A DNA stretch of 64,000 bases from Metabacillus endolithicus (GCF_023078335.1 NZ_CP095550.1:3454001-3518000); one strand, 5' to 3'. Counted from the first letter of the stretch, positions 9,774 through 19,823 are shown. Translations and numbers: made by a program. Notes: generated by a model from the letters alone, not told the origin.

Positions 9774-10775
9774 ATGTCTCAAAACGTTCGCTTAACCGGG
9801 CCTGAGATTACTGCACTTTGGGGTCAATATATGAATGATAGTATGTCGGTTTGTGTTTTAACTTATTTTATAAAGACTGCAAAGGATCAGGAAGTAAAAT
9901 CAATCCTAGAATATGCACTAAATTTATCTAAAACACATGTTGAAAAGGTAAAGGTATTATTAAAAATGGAAAAGTTTCCTCCACCAATAGGATTTACAGA
10001 GGAAGATATTAATCTTAATGCACCACCTTTGTTTTCAGATAACTTCATGATGCAATATCTTTATGTGATGACACAACATGGTATGAATAGCTATTCACTA
10101 GCGGTTGGAACTTCGGTAAGAGCTGACCAAAGAGAGTACTTTATACACTGTAATCAAGAGGCTACAACTTTATATGATAAAATACTTGAATTAATGCTAC
10201 ATAAAGGGGTATTTAGTCGACCACCTTACATTAATACGCCACATGAAATAGATGTTGTAGATAAGCAAAGCTATCTAGGCGGATGGTTTACGAAAAAGAG
10301 ACCTTTAAACGGTATCGAAGTAGGAAACATTTATTACAATATGCAAAAAACGATTGTGAAAATAGATTTAGAAATAGGTTTTAGCCAAGTGTGTCATTCC
10401 AAGGAAGTAAGAGAATATTTTCAAAGAGGAGCAAATATGTGTAAAAAGCATAATGATGTATTTACACATATTCTATCAGAAGATAATTTACCAGCTCCAA
10501 GGAACTGGACATCAGAAGTTTCTAATTCTACGGTCTCCCCATTTTCCGACAAACTTATGCTGTTCCATATCGTATCATTAGTTTCAGTAACAGTAGGCTA
10601 TTATGGTACCGCCTTATCAACTTGTCAAAGAAAAGATGTTATTTTAAAGTACATGAGATTACTTGCTGAAATAGGGATTTATGCTGAAGATGGGGCGAAT
10701 ATATTAATAAAAAACGGTTGGTTTGAACAGCCACCATCTGTAGATGACCGAGCTGCTTTAGCTAGGAAAAAGTAA
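9774..10775 (+). CDS. DUF3231 family protein
   Basis: 333-residue protein made of two similar halves (about 1-165 and 175-333). Each begins with a helix like LTGPEITALWGQYMNDSM or LNGIEVGNIYYNM and continues with His-rich helices (TQHGMNSYSLAV, KHNDVFTHILSE). This duplicated all-helical layout is that of the DUF3231 family of Bacillaceae, often seen in sporulating species; its function is unknown. The ATG at 9774 follows AAAGGAGG with five bases between; an upstream in-frame start at 9756 lies before the binding site and is rejected. Divergent from a MarR repressor, which may regulate it. Confidence 0.8.
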   Translation: MSQNVRLTGPEITALWGQYMNDSMSVCVLTYFIKTAKDQEVKSILEYALNLSKTHVEKVKVLLKMEKFPPPIGFTEEDINLNAPPLFSDNFMMQYLYVMTQHGMNSYSLAVGTSVRADQREYFIHCNQEATTLYDKILELMLHKGVFSRPPYINTPHEIDVVDKQSYLGGWFTKKRPLNGIEVGNIYYNMQKTIVKIDLEIGFSQVCHSKEVREYFQRGANMCKKHNDVFTHILSEDNLPAPRNWTSEVSNSTVSPFSDKLMLFHIVSLVSVTVGYYGTALSTCQRKDVILKYMRLLAEIGIYAEDGANILIKNGWFEQPPSVDDRAALARKK

Positions 10776-10780
10776 ATAAA

Positions 10781-10810
10781 AAAGCGAGCAGTAATGTGCT
10801 CGCTTTTTTT
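10781..10810 (+). terminator. Terminator of the DUF3231 gene
   Basis: Ten-base-pair stem AAAGCGAGCA/TGCTCGCTTT with a six-base loop, then a run of T. Confidence 0.95.
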
Positions 10811-11055
10811 GCATATGCCATGGGTTTTTCTTATTTATTCTTAAATGAAAGAAGGTACATTCATTCTGTATGTTAGTTTTGAAACTTCTCTACTAATCGT
10901 GAATAAACCTCTATAAAACCTAATTAATAAGTTTATAATCATGCTAAGAATCGTCAAAGAAATCCCTCCGCACTGGCAGTTTTGTGTTACTTATCTAACA
11001 CTTATTTAGTATTTATCTTTTTCAAGTGTTATATTCCCTATCAAGAAAGTCCTGA
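10811..11055. other. 245-bp gap with an inverted repeat and a possible 38-codon ORF
   Basis: The gap contains a perfect 8-bp inverted repeat TAACACTT/AAGTGTTA (about 10994-11029) with a 20-base loop just past the azoreductase stop codon; it lacks a T run and may be a weak terminator. On the minus strand a TTG (10957) preceded by GGAGGG opens a 38-codon frame ending at 10841 that has no recognisable family. Confidence 0.4.
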
Positions 11056-11682
11056 TTAAAATTGAGTAGCAACAGAAGCAGCTTTTTGAATACCAGCTTC
11101 AATAATTTCGTTCGTACGGTCAGGGAATTGGTTATGACCTTCAACTATTACGTCTGTTGTTTCTTTAATACCAAAGAAATCTAAAAGTGTTTTTACATAG
11201 TTAACCGACATTTCTTTTGATGCAGCAGGACCTTCAGAATAAACGCCACCACGTGCATTTAAAAGGACAACTTTTTTATCAGCTAATAATCCTACTGGAC
11301 CTTCTGCTGTATATTTGAATGTTGTTCCTGCTTGACATAAGTAATCCATGTACGTGTGAAGAACAGCAGGAACTGAGAAGTTCCAAAGTGGGAAGGCGAA
11401 AACAACTTTATCTGCTGCAAGGAATTGATCCAAATATTTTTGAACTGTATTTGCTGCATGTTCTTCTTCTGATGTTAATTCCATTCCTTTACTACGTTTG
11501 AACATTCCGTTAATACTGTCTACTCCATAGTAAGGTAAGTTTTCTTGGAAAAGATCAAGCTCTGTAACTGTATCTTCAGGATGAGATTCTTTATAGCTTT
11601 GTAAAAAAGCCTCATATAATTGAACACTTACAGCCTGTTCAGTAGGGCGTGAATTTGCTTTAATAAATAATACGTTTGACAT
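11056..11682 (-). CDS. azoR: FMN-dependent NADH:quinone oxidoreductase / azoreductase
   Basis: 208-residue flavodoxin-fold enzyme of the AzoR/AcpD family, which reduces quinones and azo compounds with NADH and FMN. Family features are FIKANSRP at the N-terminus, the FMN-contacting FAFPLWNFSVPA around residues 94-105, LNARGGVY near 140 and the C-terminal DFFGI. The ATG at 11682 follows TAGGAGG. Homologues in Bacillus are induced by electrophiles through MarR/DUF24 repressors such as YodB. A perfect palindrome 33 bp upstream of the start fits such control, but the regulator is not identified here. Confidence 0.92.
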   Translation of the reverse strand: MSNVLFIKANSRPTEQAVSVQLYEAFLQSYKESHPEDTVTELDLFQENLPYYGVDSINGMFKRSKGMELTSEEEHAANTVQKYLDQFLAADKVVFAFPLWNFSVPAVLHTYMDYLCQAGTTFKYTAEGPVGLLADKKVVLLNARGGVYSEGPAASKEMSVNYVKTLLDFFGIKETTDVIVEGHNQFPDRTNEIIEAGIQKAASVATQF

Positions 11683-11714
11683 AATAATTCCTCCTAATAT
11701 ATTTACGTAAAGAT

Positions 11715-11728
11715 GTTGCTATAGCAAC
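11715..11728. promoter_or_regulatory. 14-bp perfect palindrome upstream of azoR
   Basis: GTTGCTATAGCAAC reads the same on both strands and lies 33 bp upstream of the azoR start codon. On the minus strand a TTGATA sits 17 bp upstream of GCTATA within it, so it may overlap a -10 region. Likely an operator; which protein binds is unknown. Confidence 0.45.
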
Positions 11729-12004
11729 TTTATTGTGATCAATATCAACCAGTTCTTAGGTATTTACTAATATAAGAATAGTTGTTGCACATACTAAATA
11801 ACATAGTTGATTCTAATCAATTAAGAAAGATGTGTCAAATAATAAGTTTTTTATAAAGATATCTTAATTGATTTAAGTTAAGAAGCTTGCAAGTTGCCGC
11901 TTCGACTGGGGGGTGAATTTTTGTATAGACTTAGTATATCTTTTTAGCATTTAATTGTGGTCGGTCAAAAGGATGAGTTTTTCTAGCAAAAAAGTCTTAA
12001 ATTA

Positions 12005-12130
12005 ATAGGAGTTGCAAAAAACTAGTAGAATGTTGCAAAAATGTGGGGTGAGTTACAAATAAGATAACAGAGGCTGCAAAATAGATTGCTGTAGTTGCAA
12101 AAATAACGTGTAAAGTTGCAAGGAAGGTAG
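12005..12130. repeat. Six 21-bp iteron-like repeats
   Basis: The motif GTTGCAAAAA or a variant recurs at 12011, 12032, 12052, 12073, 12094 and 12115. Steps are 21, 20, 21, 21 and 21 bp, two turns of the helix. The ten bases of the motif are conserved while the rest of each unit varies. The block lies 330-430 bp upstream of azoR and downstream of metH. The remainder of the 590-bp gap shows an imperfect palindrome TTGATTCTAATCAA near 11808 and no gene. Confidence 0.75.
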
Positions 12131-12226
12131 TGTGATCAGTTAAGATATTGTTTCCAAAATTTGTTAGTAAACAGATTTTTCAATGTGAATTAATAGATTT
12201 TACCTCCAACTGCAGCTATATAAAGT

Positions 12227-12260
12227 CAAAAGCCCTAAAACAAATTCGTTTCAGGCTTTA
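12227..12260 (-). terminator. Terminator of metH
   Basis: Minus-strand stem AAAGCCTGAAAC with GTTTTAGGGCTTT and a six-base loop, ending in T residues, just after the metH stop codon. Confidence 0.7.
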
Positions 12261-12269
12261 AACATCAAA

Positions 12270-15200
12270 TTACATAACATTAAAATATTTCGCTTCCGGA
12301 TGAGACACGACAATTGCGGTAACAGAAGCCTCCGGTTCCATCATGAAGCCGTCTGTTAATTGAATTCCGATATCTTCAGGTCGGAGCGCTTTGAATAGCT
12401 TTTCTTGGTCTTCAAGGTCTGGGCAAGCTGGATATCCAAATGAAAAGCGTTGACCTTGATATTTAGCTGAAAAACGTTGATCCATTGTAAAGTCAGGTGC
12501 ATCAGGGAAGCCCCAGCGGTCACGAATTAATTGGTGAGTTCGTTCAGCCAATCCTTCTGCAAGCTCAAGAGCAAGGGCTTGAACAGCATGGCTCTTTAAA
12601 TAGTCGCCTTTTTCTTTAAAGCCTTGTGCTAGTTCACGAATTTGGCTGCCTGCTGTTACAGCAAACATGGCTACATAGTCAAACTCATTATCCTGCTTAG
12701 GACGCACATAGTCAGAAATACAACGATGTGGCACCTTTTCCTGTCTTGGAAAATCATACGTTTGTAAAATAGAATTGGTATTGTCAGGATTCAAAATGTG
12801 TAGCTTGTTTCCTTCACTATAGGAAGGGAAGAACTGATACACAGCAGCTGGTTTAAACCATTTTTGCTTTGCACCATCCTTAAGGAGCTCCTGGATGAGC
12901 TCAACAAGCTCAAGTGCTTTTGGATCTTTTTTCTTCACTAATTCTTTAATTTTTCCTTTTAACCCAAGGTGATGACCAATGAGCATCTGCATATTCACAT
13001 AAGGAATAATATGCGATAAGTCAATGTCTCTAATAATATGTCGTTTCGTATCATTAGGAGTGAAAATTGGTGCTTCACTTAGATTTCCGCGTTTGATTAA
13101 TAAATCAGTTACAGCCTGAGACGGAGCAGCTTTCGTTTTTGTTTCTTCTGCAACTGCTGCTTCTTTTTGAGCAAATAATTCAGGTGAGGTTCGTAATTGA
13201 TTTGCAAGCGATAAACCGTCCATGGCGTCTTTTGCATAAACAACAGGACCGTTGTATTCAGGAGCTATCTTCATTCTTGTGAATTTTCTAGAAAGAGCAG
13301 CTCCACCAACTAAAATTGGAAGATCACAGTTTGCTTTGTGTAAGTCTTGTGCTGTAATCACCATTTGCTGAGCTGATTTAACAAGTAGACCAGATAACCC
13401 AATTAGATCCGGCTTTTCATCTTTCACGGCTTGAATAAGTGTTTGAGGTGTTACTTTAATCCCGAGATCAACTACTCTATAACCGTTATTACTTAAAATA
13501 ATATCAACAAGGTTTTTTCCGATATCATGAACATCACCCTTAACAGTGGCTAGAAGGATTTTTCCTTTTCCGCTGTCATCACGTTTTTCCATAAACTGCT
13601 CTAGGTAAGAAACAGAGGCCTTCATCACTTCGGCGCTTTGTAATACCTCGGCAACAATGAGCTGATTATCGTTAAAAAGTACACCAACCTCGGCCATACC
13701 CTTCATTAAAGGTCCATTAATAATATCAAGAGGTTCTGGATATTTCTTAAGAGCCAGTTCTAAGTCAGGGATGAGACCTTCTTTTGTTCCTTCTACTATA
13801 TAGTTTGCTAATCTTTCTTCTAATGAAAGATTTTGAACAGGCTTTTTATCTTCTTTTTTCTTTCCACGATAAAAGGCAGTGAATTTTGCAAGTGATTCAT
13901 CTGTTGTTTTAAACAAAAGATCTTCCGCCATTTGAATTTCTTCTTTAGGAATAGAGGCGAAACGCTCTAGTTTTTCTGTATTAACGATCGCGTAATCTAA
14001 GCCCTGCTTGTGTACAGTGATAAAGGTAAACAGCATTTAACACTTCACGACCAACAGGAGGAAGACCAAAGGAAACGTTACTTACTCCAAGGATCGTTAA
14101 GCATTCAGGTAGTTTTTCTTTAATAAGCTGAATACCGCGTACTGTTTCATTGGCAGAACCAATATACTGCTCATCACCAGTTCCAACAGGGAAGACAAGC
14201 GGGTCAAAAATTAAGTCACTTGCTTTTAAACCATGTTTTTTAACTAAAAGATCATGAGAACGGATCGCTACTTCGAGTTTCTTTTCAGCTGTTAATGCCA
14301 TTCCAATTTCATCAATTGTTCCAACAACTAAGGAACCTCCGTACTTCTTGACAAGAGGGACGATTGCATCAAAACGCTCTTCACCATCTTCAAGGTTAAT
14401 TGAGTTAATGATGGCTTTTCCTTGCGAATATTTTAATGCTATCTCAATAACTTTTTCATCTGTTGAGTCAATAACAAGAGGAGCTTTAACCTTCTTCACA
14501 ACCTCTGGGATGAATACTTCCATATCTTCTAGCTCGTCTCTGTCAGGGTCAGCTAAACAGATATCAATTACATGTGCACCATTTTTAACTTGAGCTCTGG
14601 CAATTTCAGATGCTTCTTCAATCTTACCTTCAGCAATAAGGCGTTTGAATTTTCTTGAACCAATAACGTTTGTCCGTTCGCCAACAAATAGGGGGCGCAT
14701 TCCTTCTTCATAAAAAAGAGCATCAATTCCAGACACCGTATGGCCGTTAGAGATTTCTTCCATTTTACGAGGAGTGGTTGTTGAAACAGCCTCAGTAATC
14801 GCACGGATATGATCAGGTGTTGTACCACAGCATCCACCAACAAGATTAAGCCAGCCTTGCTCTGCAAAGGCAACTAATTTCTTCGCTAATGATTCTGGTG
14901 ATTCATGGTAGTTTCCTTCCTCATCCGGTAATCCTGCGTTTGGATAACAGCTAACAGCTGTGTTTGCTATGCCTGATAATGTACGGATATGGTCTGTCAT
15001 AAATTCTGGACCTGTCGCACAGTTTAAACCAACTGAAATAGGTTTCATATGCTCAAGAGAAACATAAAAGGCCTCAATATCCTGTCCTGCTAAGGTTGTA
15101 CCCATAGGTTCAATTGTCCCTGAGACCATAAGTGGTACTTCTTTACCAGTGTTTTCAAACGCTTGCTGAATGCCAAGGAACCCGGCTTTTACGTTTAGCA

Positions 15201-15693
15201 TATCTTGACTTGTTTCTAGAAGAAGCAAATCAGCTCCTCCTAGAATTAACCCTCTTGCTTGTTCTTCATAATTTTCTACTAATGTGTCAAACGTTGTTCC
15301 ACCAGTAACAGATAGAGTTTTTGTTGTAGGTCCCATTGCTCCTGCAACATATCGTGGTTTTTCATCTGTTGAAAATTTCTCAGCGGCACGTTTTGCAATT
15401 TTTGCAGATTCAATGTTAACTTCTAATGCTAGATGACCAAGGTCATATTCGTCTAGAACAAGGCTTGTGGCACCAAACGTATTTGTTGAGATAATGTCCG
15501 AGCCTGCTTCTAAATAAGCTTCATGAATGTCTTGTATTGTTTTAGGTGAAGTAAGTGTTAAGTATTCATTACATCCATCATATTCTTCGCCACCAAAGTC
15601 TTCAGCTGTTAGGTTTGCAGCTTGAATCATTGTACCCATAGCGCCATCGAGTACAAGTATTCGTTTTTCTAGTTCTTTTTTTATGCTAGACAT
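12270..15693 (-). pseudogene. metH: Cobalamin-dependent methionine synthase, frame broken once
   Basis: Transfers a methyl group from 5-methyltetrahydrofolate through cobalamin to homocysteine, making methionine. Domains in order: homocysteine-binding barrel with the zinc motif [10 protein letters not shown], pterin-binding barrel (GERTNVIGSRKF), cap helices, cobalamin domain with the axial-ligand motif DVHDIG, and the C-terminal AdoMet reactivation domain. The frame shifts near 13999: removing one T from CTTAG turns GLRLRDR-stop into GLDYAIVNTE and joins the halves into 1140 residues, the full MetH length. The ATG at 15693 overlaps the yitJ stop by 8 bases (translational coupling). The in-frame upstream ATG at 15732 lies inside yitJ and is rejected. 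Controlled by the S-box upstream of yitJ. Confidence 0.93.
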
Positions 15694-17542
15694 GGGTAAT
15701 CTTCCTTTCAGCTCGCTGTTTTTCCTTTTCATGGATGTAATTTGTTAACTCCACTGTCAGGTCATATTGTAAAAATGGGGTAATTAAGTAAATTCCATTA
15801 AATAAGTCAAATGCTGTATCAATTAAATCCTTCGCAATGGCCAGGCCTTCTTGACGAGCTTTTTCTTTGTCATTTCCAGCAGCCGCCATTTTTTCACGAA
15901 TAGAATCCGAAAGCTTAATGCCTGGAATTTCATTGTGAATGAACTCTGCATTACGGCTAGATGTTAATGGCATAATGCCGATATAAATTGGAGCTTGTAA
16001 ATTTCTTGTTTCATTATACACATCGATGATTTGTTGACTTGAGTATAATGGCTGTGAAATAAAGTAATCCGCACCATGAGCAATTTTCTTTTCAAGTCTT
16101 AAAACAGCCTTATCAAGATGACGTACGTTAGGGTTAAAAGCAGCTGCTACAGAGAAATTCGTTTTCTGACCAAGTGGCTTCCCTGAATAAGATACACCTT
16201 CGTTGAATTGTTTAATTAAGCTGATTAAATCAAATGATGAAACATCATAAACAGATGTAGCTCCAGGGAAATCGCCAATTTTAGATGGATCTCCGGTTAT
16301 AGCTAATACATCACTCATCCCAAGTGAATGTAACCCCATTAAATGAGATTGTAAGCCAATTAAATTGCGGTCACGACAAGTAATATGAATTAACGTTCTT
16401 GCACCTGTTTTTTCTTTTGCTAAAATTCCTGCTGCTAGATTACTAACACGAGGTGATGCTAATGAATTATCGGCTAGTGTTAATGCATCAATTCCTGCAT
16501 CATGCAGTGCTTGTGCTCCTTCTAAAAACTTCTCCATTCCAAGCTTTTTCGGAGGATCTAGCTCAACAATAACCGAGCGCTTTTCTCTCACAATCTCCTC
16601 AAGTGGTGGAAGGGAGTTTACCTGTTGATCTTGAATGTCAATAGTCGGTTTTTTCGCGACTTTTACTTGCTTTGTTTCTACAGGCGCTAAATTAGCTACA
16701 GCCCCTGCCATTGCTTTAATATGGTTTGGCGTTGTCCCACAGCATCCGCCTATTAATCTTACACCTTGTTCTCTAAACTTTAGGGCGCTTTCCTTAAAGT
16801 AAGTTTCATCAGATTCATAGACAAGACGACCCTCATTTAATGCAGGTAAGCTGCTATTAGGGAAAACAGAAAGAAAAGCCTTCTCAGGAATAGGTACCTC
16901 TTCTAGAGATTGAATCATATGATGTGGACCTAGGCGGCAGTTTAAGCCAATTACGTTTGCTCCAAGTTCTTCTAAAATAGAAAATCCATCTGTTAATGAA
17001 GTACCGTCCTGTAATACACCAGCTTCATGCAGTGATACATTTGCAATGATCGGTTTATTTGTTTCTTTTCGAGCAATTGAAAGAACAGTTTTCATTTCTT
17101 CTAAGTCATAGAATGTTTCAAGAAGTAGACCGTCCACATTTTCATTTAGCAAAAGATAGAGTTGCTCTCTAAAATTTCGTTTAATTTCTTCGATACTATG
17201 GGCACTTTTTTTAAAGGTACGGATGCCGCCGATTGTACCAAAAACATAGGTTGACTCTTTTGCCGCTTTTTTTGCAATTTCTATAGCTTTTTTATTGATT
17301 TGTCTAATGTCGTCCTCTAACCCGTAACGAGACAATTTGATATCGTTTGCCCCATATGTATTCGTTTGGATGAGGTTAGCGCCTGCCTCAATATAGGCTT
17401 GGTGAACTGCAAGCACATCATCAGGCTTAGATAGGTTTAATTCTTCAAAGCACCGATCTACTCCGTGAGAGTAAAGCATTGTTCCCATTGCACCGTCAGC
17501 AATTAAAATTTTACTTTTTAAGTCTTCTAAAAAATTCATCAA
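15686..17542 (-). CDS. yitJ: Bifunctional homocysteine S-methyltransferase / methylenetetrahydrofolate reductase
   Basis: 618-residue two-domain protein. Residues about 1-290 form a homocysteine methyltransferase barrel with zinc ligands (LNCRLGPH and [10 protein letters not shown]). Residues about 320-600 form a methylenetetrahydrofolate reductase ([15 protein letters not shown]-like [29 protein letters not shown]). The reductase half makes the 5-methyltetrahydrofolate used by MetH, whose gene follows with an 8-base overlap. It starts at one of two adjacent ATGs (17542 or 17539) after a poor G-rich binding site. A SAM-I riboswitch with a terminator precedes it, so the operon should be expressed when SAM is low. 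Confidence 0.95.
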   Translation of the reverse strand: MMNFLEDLKSKILIADGAMGTMLYSHGVDRCFEELNLSKPDDVLAVHQAYIEAGANLIQTNTYGANDIKLSRYGLEDDIRQINKKAIEIAKKAAKESTYVFGTIGGIRTFKKSAHSIEEIKRNFREQLYLLLNENVDGLLLETFYDLEEMKTVLSIARKETNKPIIANVSLHEAGVLQDGTSLTDGFSILEELGANVIGLNCRLGPHHMIQSLEEVPIPEKAFLSVFPNSSLPALNEGRLVYESDETYFKESALKFREQGVRLIGGCCGTTPNHIKAMAGAVANLAPVETKQVKVAKKPTIDIQDQQVNSLPPLEEIVREKRSVIVELDPPKKLGMEKFLEGAQALHDAGIDALTLADNSLASPRVSNLAAGILAKEKTGARTLIHITCRDRNLIGLQSHLMGLHSLGMSDVLAITGDPSKIGDFPGATSVYDVSSFDLISLIKQFNEGVSYSGKPLGQKTNFSVAAAFNPNVRHLDKAVLRLEKKIAHGADYFISQPLYSSQQIIDVYNETRNLQAPIYIGIMPLTSSRNAEFIHNEIPGIKLSDSIREKMAAAGNDKEKARQEGLAIAKDLIDTAFDLFNGIYLITPFLQYDLTVELTNYIHEKEKQRAERKITHV

Positions 17543-17586
17543 TAAGAGCCCCCGATCTATTTGAGTTTTAATTATATTTATACTAA

Positions 17587-18008
17587 TAAAAAAAGCCTTC
17601 TTGTTGAGAAGGCTGTATAATTATAAGCTTCCCTTATCTTCCAAGCATGTTGAATATGCTTGCTGGAATTAGCACCTTGGCACTCGTAGAAGTCTTGGTG
17701 GGTGGTTTTAGAATTGATTGACGGGTTTTAGATAGAGATGCTCTTAGATTAGAGGCTCTAACTTTGTGTTCGGTATTTTCTTTTAGCACGGCAAGCTTTC
17801 GCTTGCAGCGGCTTGCTTGGCAAGCCTTGGAAAAATAAATAAAAATGCTTCGAACAAACAAAAGTGCTTTGTTCGAGTCATTTTTATTTATTTTTCTGTG
17901 CTAAAAGAAAATGACTCAATAGTAGTCAATCAAGTAAACCAGACTTCACTCGTTATGGACCGGTTGCTGAAGCTTCATCGGGCCAGTCCCTCAGCTTCTC
18001 TTGATAAG
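17587..18008 (-). ncRNA. SAM-I (S-box) riboswitch with an enlarged P3 arm
   Basis: Read on the minus strand. P1 5' strand CTTATCAAGAG (18008 downward), then GCTGAGGGACTGGCCCGATG, AAGCTTCAGCAACC, and after the insertion AAGGTGCTAATTCCAGCAAG and the P1 3' strand TTGGAAGATAAGGG (to 17631). These match the S-box core (K-turn, GGCAACC-like segment, GGTGCTAATTCC) closely. The aptamer spans about 378 nt because 247 nt lie between the P3 strands (17695-17941). An intrinsic terminator follows at 17587-17614 (stem AGCCTTCT/AGAAGGCT, then T7). It controls yitJ-metH. A promoter should lie to the right of 18008 but I cannot identify it with confidence. Confidence 0.93.
17681..17954. mobile_element. MITE-like palindromic insertion in the S-box P3 arm
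   Basis: Flanked by a 7-bp direct repeat CACTCGT (17681-17687 and 17948-17954), as a target duplication would be. The ends are imperfect inverted repeats: left AAGTCTTGGTGGGTGGTTTT then TTGATTGAC, right (minus strand) AAGTCTGGTTT then TTGATTGAC. Inside are further nested palindromes: ATTTTCTTTTAGCAC with its complement, an 18-bp AT-rich arm AAAAATAAATAAAAATG with its complement around TTCGAACAAA/TTTGTTCGAA, and a GC-rich GGCTTGC hairpin pair. No protein of note is encoded; short frames here are not genes. Origin and family unknown. Confidence 0.65.
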
Positions 18009-18236
18009 ATATGAAATTGTTTTAAGTGTCTTACACTTTTCTTAATAACTTTAACGTATTAAAAGGATTACAACTAATTTATCTAATATTGCGAAAAATA
18101 TCAATAGTAAAATGATGATTTGTCTAAATTAAATAGTCTGCAATGCCTTTTTTAGATGGATGTTTTGGTGAGTGTTTCCAAACGATGACAGTTAGAGCAT
18201 ATGATGAAGTCGTGAGAATATGCGTATGATATGAGA
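18009..18236. other. Gap between S-box and yajQ terminator
   Basis: AT-rich, 228 bp. It must hold the promoter of the yitJ-metH transcript, which runs leftward, but no convincing -35/-10 pair stands out. No small gene seen. Confidence 0.4.
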
Positions 18237-18267
18237 AAAGTCAGGCTTTTGAAGGATGCCTGACTTT
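18237..18267 (-). terminator. Terminator of yajQ
   Basis: Minus-strand stem AAAGTCAGGC/GCCTGACTTT followed by TCTC; it begins about 20 bases after the yajQ stop. Confidence 0.75.
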
Positions 18268-18286
18268 GTATGTATGATGTAGTTAG

Positions 18287-18778
18287 TTAGCGGTAGTTGA
18301 TGAACTGAACATCAATTGGTAAATCAGCACCTTTAATGGCTGAGATAATTTGCTGAAGATCATCACGGCTTTTACCAGTTACACGGATTTGGTCATCTTG
18401 TATTTGAGATTTTACTTTTAGACCAGTGTTTTTAATAATGGTGTTAATTTTCTTTGCATTATCTTTATCAATTCCTGAAACCAGCTCAGCTTTTTGACGA
18501 ACAGTACCACCAGAAGCATTTTCAATTTTTTTATAAGAAATGTTTTTTATCGGTACATCTCTTTTTATTAGCTTTGAAAGAAGAACATCTTTTAACTGCT
18601 CTAGTTTATACTCATCGTCTGAAACTAAAACAAGTTCTTCTTTTTCTAATGTAATATTACTTTTACTGCCTTTAAAGTCGTATCTTGTTGCAATTTCTTT
18701 CATTGCGATATTGATTGCATTCGTAACCTCTGGAAACTCAACTTTTGATACAATATCAAATGAACTATCTTTCGCCAT
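18287..18778 (-). CDS. yajQ: YajQ family protein (YitK type)
   Basis: 163-residue protein of the YajQ/DUF520 family: two ferredoxin-like halves, N-terminal [17 protein letters not shown] and C-terminal IQVTGK-like [18 protein letters not shown] and DVQFINYR. YajQ proteins bind nucleotides, and a c-di-GMP-binding role has been shown in some Gram-negative bacteria; the role in Bacillus is not known. The ATG at 18778 follows GGAGG with six bases between. The longer open frame starting at 18838 lacks a binding site. As in B. subtilis it lies between yitJ and yitL. If it does sense c-di-GMP, a cyclase is available at the left edge of the window, but that link is inference. Confidence 0.92.
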   Translation of the reverse strand: MAKDSSFDIVSKVEFPEVTNAINIAMKEIATRYDFKGSKSNITLEKEELVLVSDDEYKLEQLKDVLLSKLIKRDVPIKNISYKKIENASGGTVRQKAELVSGIDKDNAKKINTIIKNTGLKVKSQIQDDQIRVTGKSRDDLQQIISAIKGADLPIDVQFINYR

Positions 18779-18959
18779 AATTATCCTCCATTGCGTATAT
18801 AATATAGGTTGATTATAGTAAAATAAAACAATGATCACAACTTTTAACTAAAAAGTGTGAAGCAATTGTCGAGGAGACTCTTCGGGACTACCCGCAGATC
18901 TACTTACAATATAAACGGAAATGTATAAAACATATGATGAAAGGCAGGACATATTATTT

Positions 18960-19823
18960 ATGATCCCAGGAACTTTTGCAACACTAACAATAGATGAGCA
19001 GGTTGACTACGGATACTTTTTAACGGATGGAAAAGATCGTGTTCTTTTACATAATAATGAAGTGATCGGAGAAGTTGAAGAAGGAGAAAAAGTGGAGGTT
19101 TTCTTTGGTGTTGACGCACAAGATCGCCTTTATGCAACAATGAAAAAGCCGCTCATTACCCAAGACACATATGGCTGGGTTGAAGTAGTAGATGTCGTTG
19201 AGGATATGGGAGCTTTTGTGGATATTGGTTTAAGTAAGGACGGATTAGTTGCTAAAGATCATCTTCCCTTTTTACGTGAAGTGTGGCCAAATGTAGGGGA
19301 CAAGCTTTATTGTACGTTAAAGGTTTCGAAGAACGGTCGATTTTTTGTTCGACTAGCAACAGAAGAAATTGTAGAGCCGTTTTTTAAGAATGCCGATCGA
19401 GCTTTATTTAATAAGGAAATAACAGGAACAGTTTACCGAATGATTGTTGCCGGATCATTCATTCTTACAGAAGAAGGATACAAAGGGTTTATTCATTCCT
19501 CACAACGTGAAGTTGAACCAAGATTAGGTGAGACAGTTACCGGCAGGGTCATTGATGTAAAAGAAGATGGAACAATAAATGTTTCTTTATTACCACGAAA
19601 GCATGAAGCACAAGGCAGTGATGCGGAAAGAATCTATGCCTATATGCAGGAAAGAAACGGTGCTATGCCATTTACAGATAAAAGTGATCCTGATGATATA
19701 AAAGAACGTTTTAATCTTAGTAAGGGAGCATTTAAACGAGCGTTAGGATTATTAATGAAAAATAATCGAGTTTATCAAAAGGATGGCTGGACTTATTTTA
19801 AAGAAGAAGAAAATAATCAATAA
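18960..19823 (+). CDS. cvfB: S1-domain RNA-binding protein, CvfB/YitL family
   Basis: 287-residue protein with tandem S1-type OB folds (one at about 1-60, one near GWVEVVDVVEDMGAFVDIGL, one near GETVTGRVIDVKEDGTINVSLLPR) and a C-terminal winged helix (DPDDIKERFNLSKGAFKRALGLLMKNN without a break in frame). CvfB in Staphylococcus binds RNA and affects virulence and gene expression; YitL is the Bacillus homologue. I prefer the ATG at 18960 (PGTFATL is the usual family N-terminus) over 18921, whose upstream sequence has no good binding site. Divergent from yajQ, as in B. subtilis. Confidence 0.88.
   Translation: MIPGTFATLTIDEQVDYGYFLTDGKDRVLLHNNEVIGEVEEGEKVEVFFGVDAQDRLYATMKKPLITQDTYGWVEVVDVVEDMGAFVDIGLSKDGLVAKDHLPFLREVWPNVGDKLYCTLKVSKNGRFFVRLATEEIVEPFFKNADRALFNKEITGTVYRMIVAGSFILTEEGYKGFIHSSQREVEPRLGETVTGRVIDVKEDGTINVSLLPRKHEAQGSDAERIYAYMQERNGAMPFTDKSDPDDIKERFNLSKGAFKRALGLLMKNNRVYQKDGWTYFKEEENNQ

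Noticed and set aside
12270..15693. Two separate methionine synthase genes
   Set aside because: The two open frames overlap at the join, cover successive MetH domains with no duplication, and fuse to full length with a one-base correction.
17634..18014. Two short ORFs in the S-box region
   Set aside because: They overlap the riboswitch core and the palindromic insertion, and lack ribosome binding sites.
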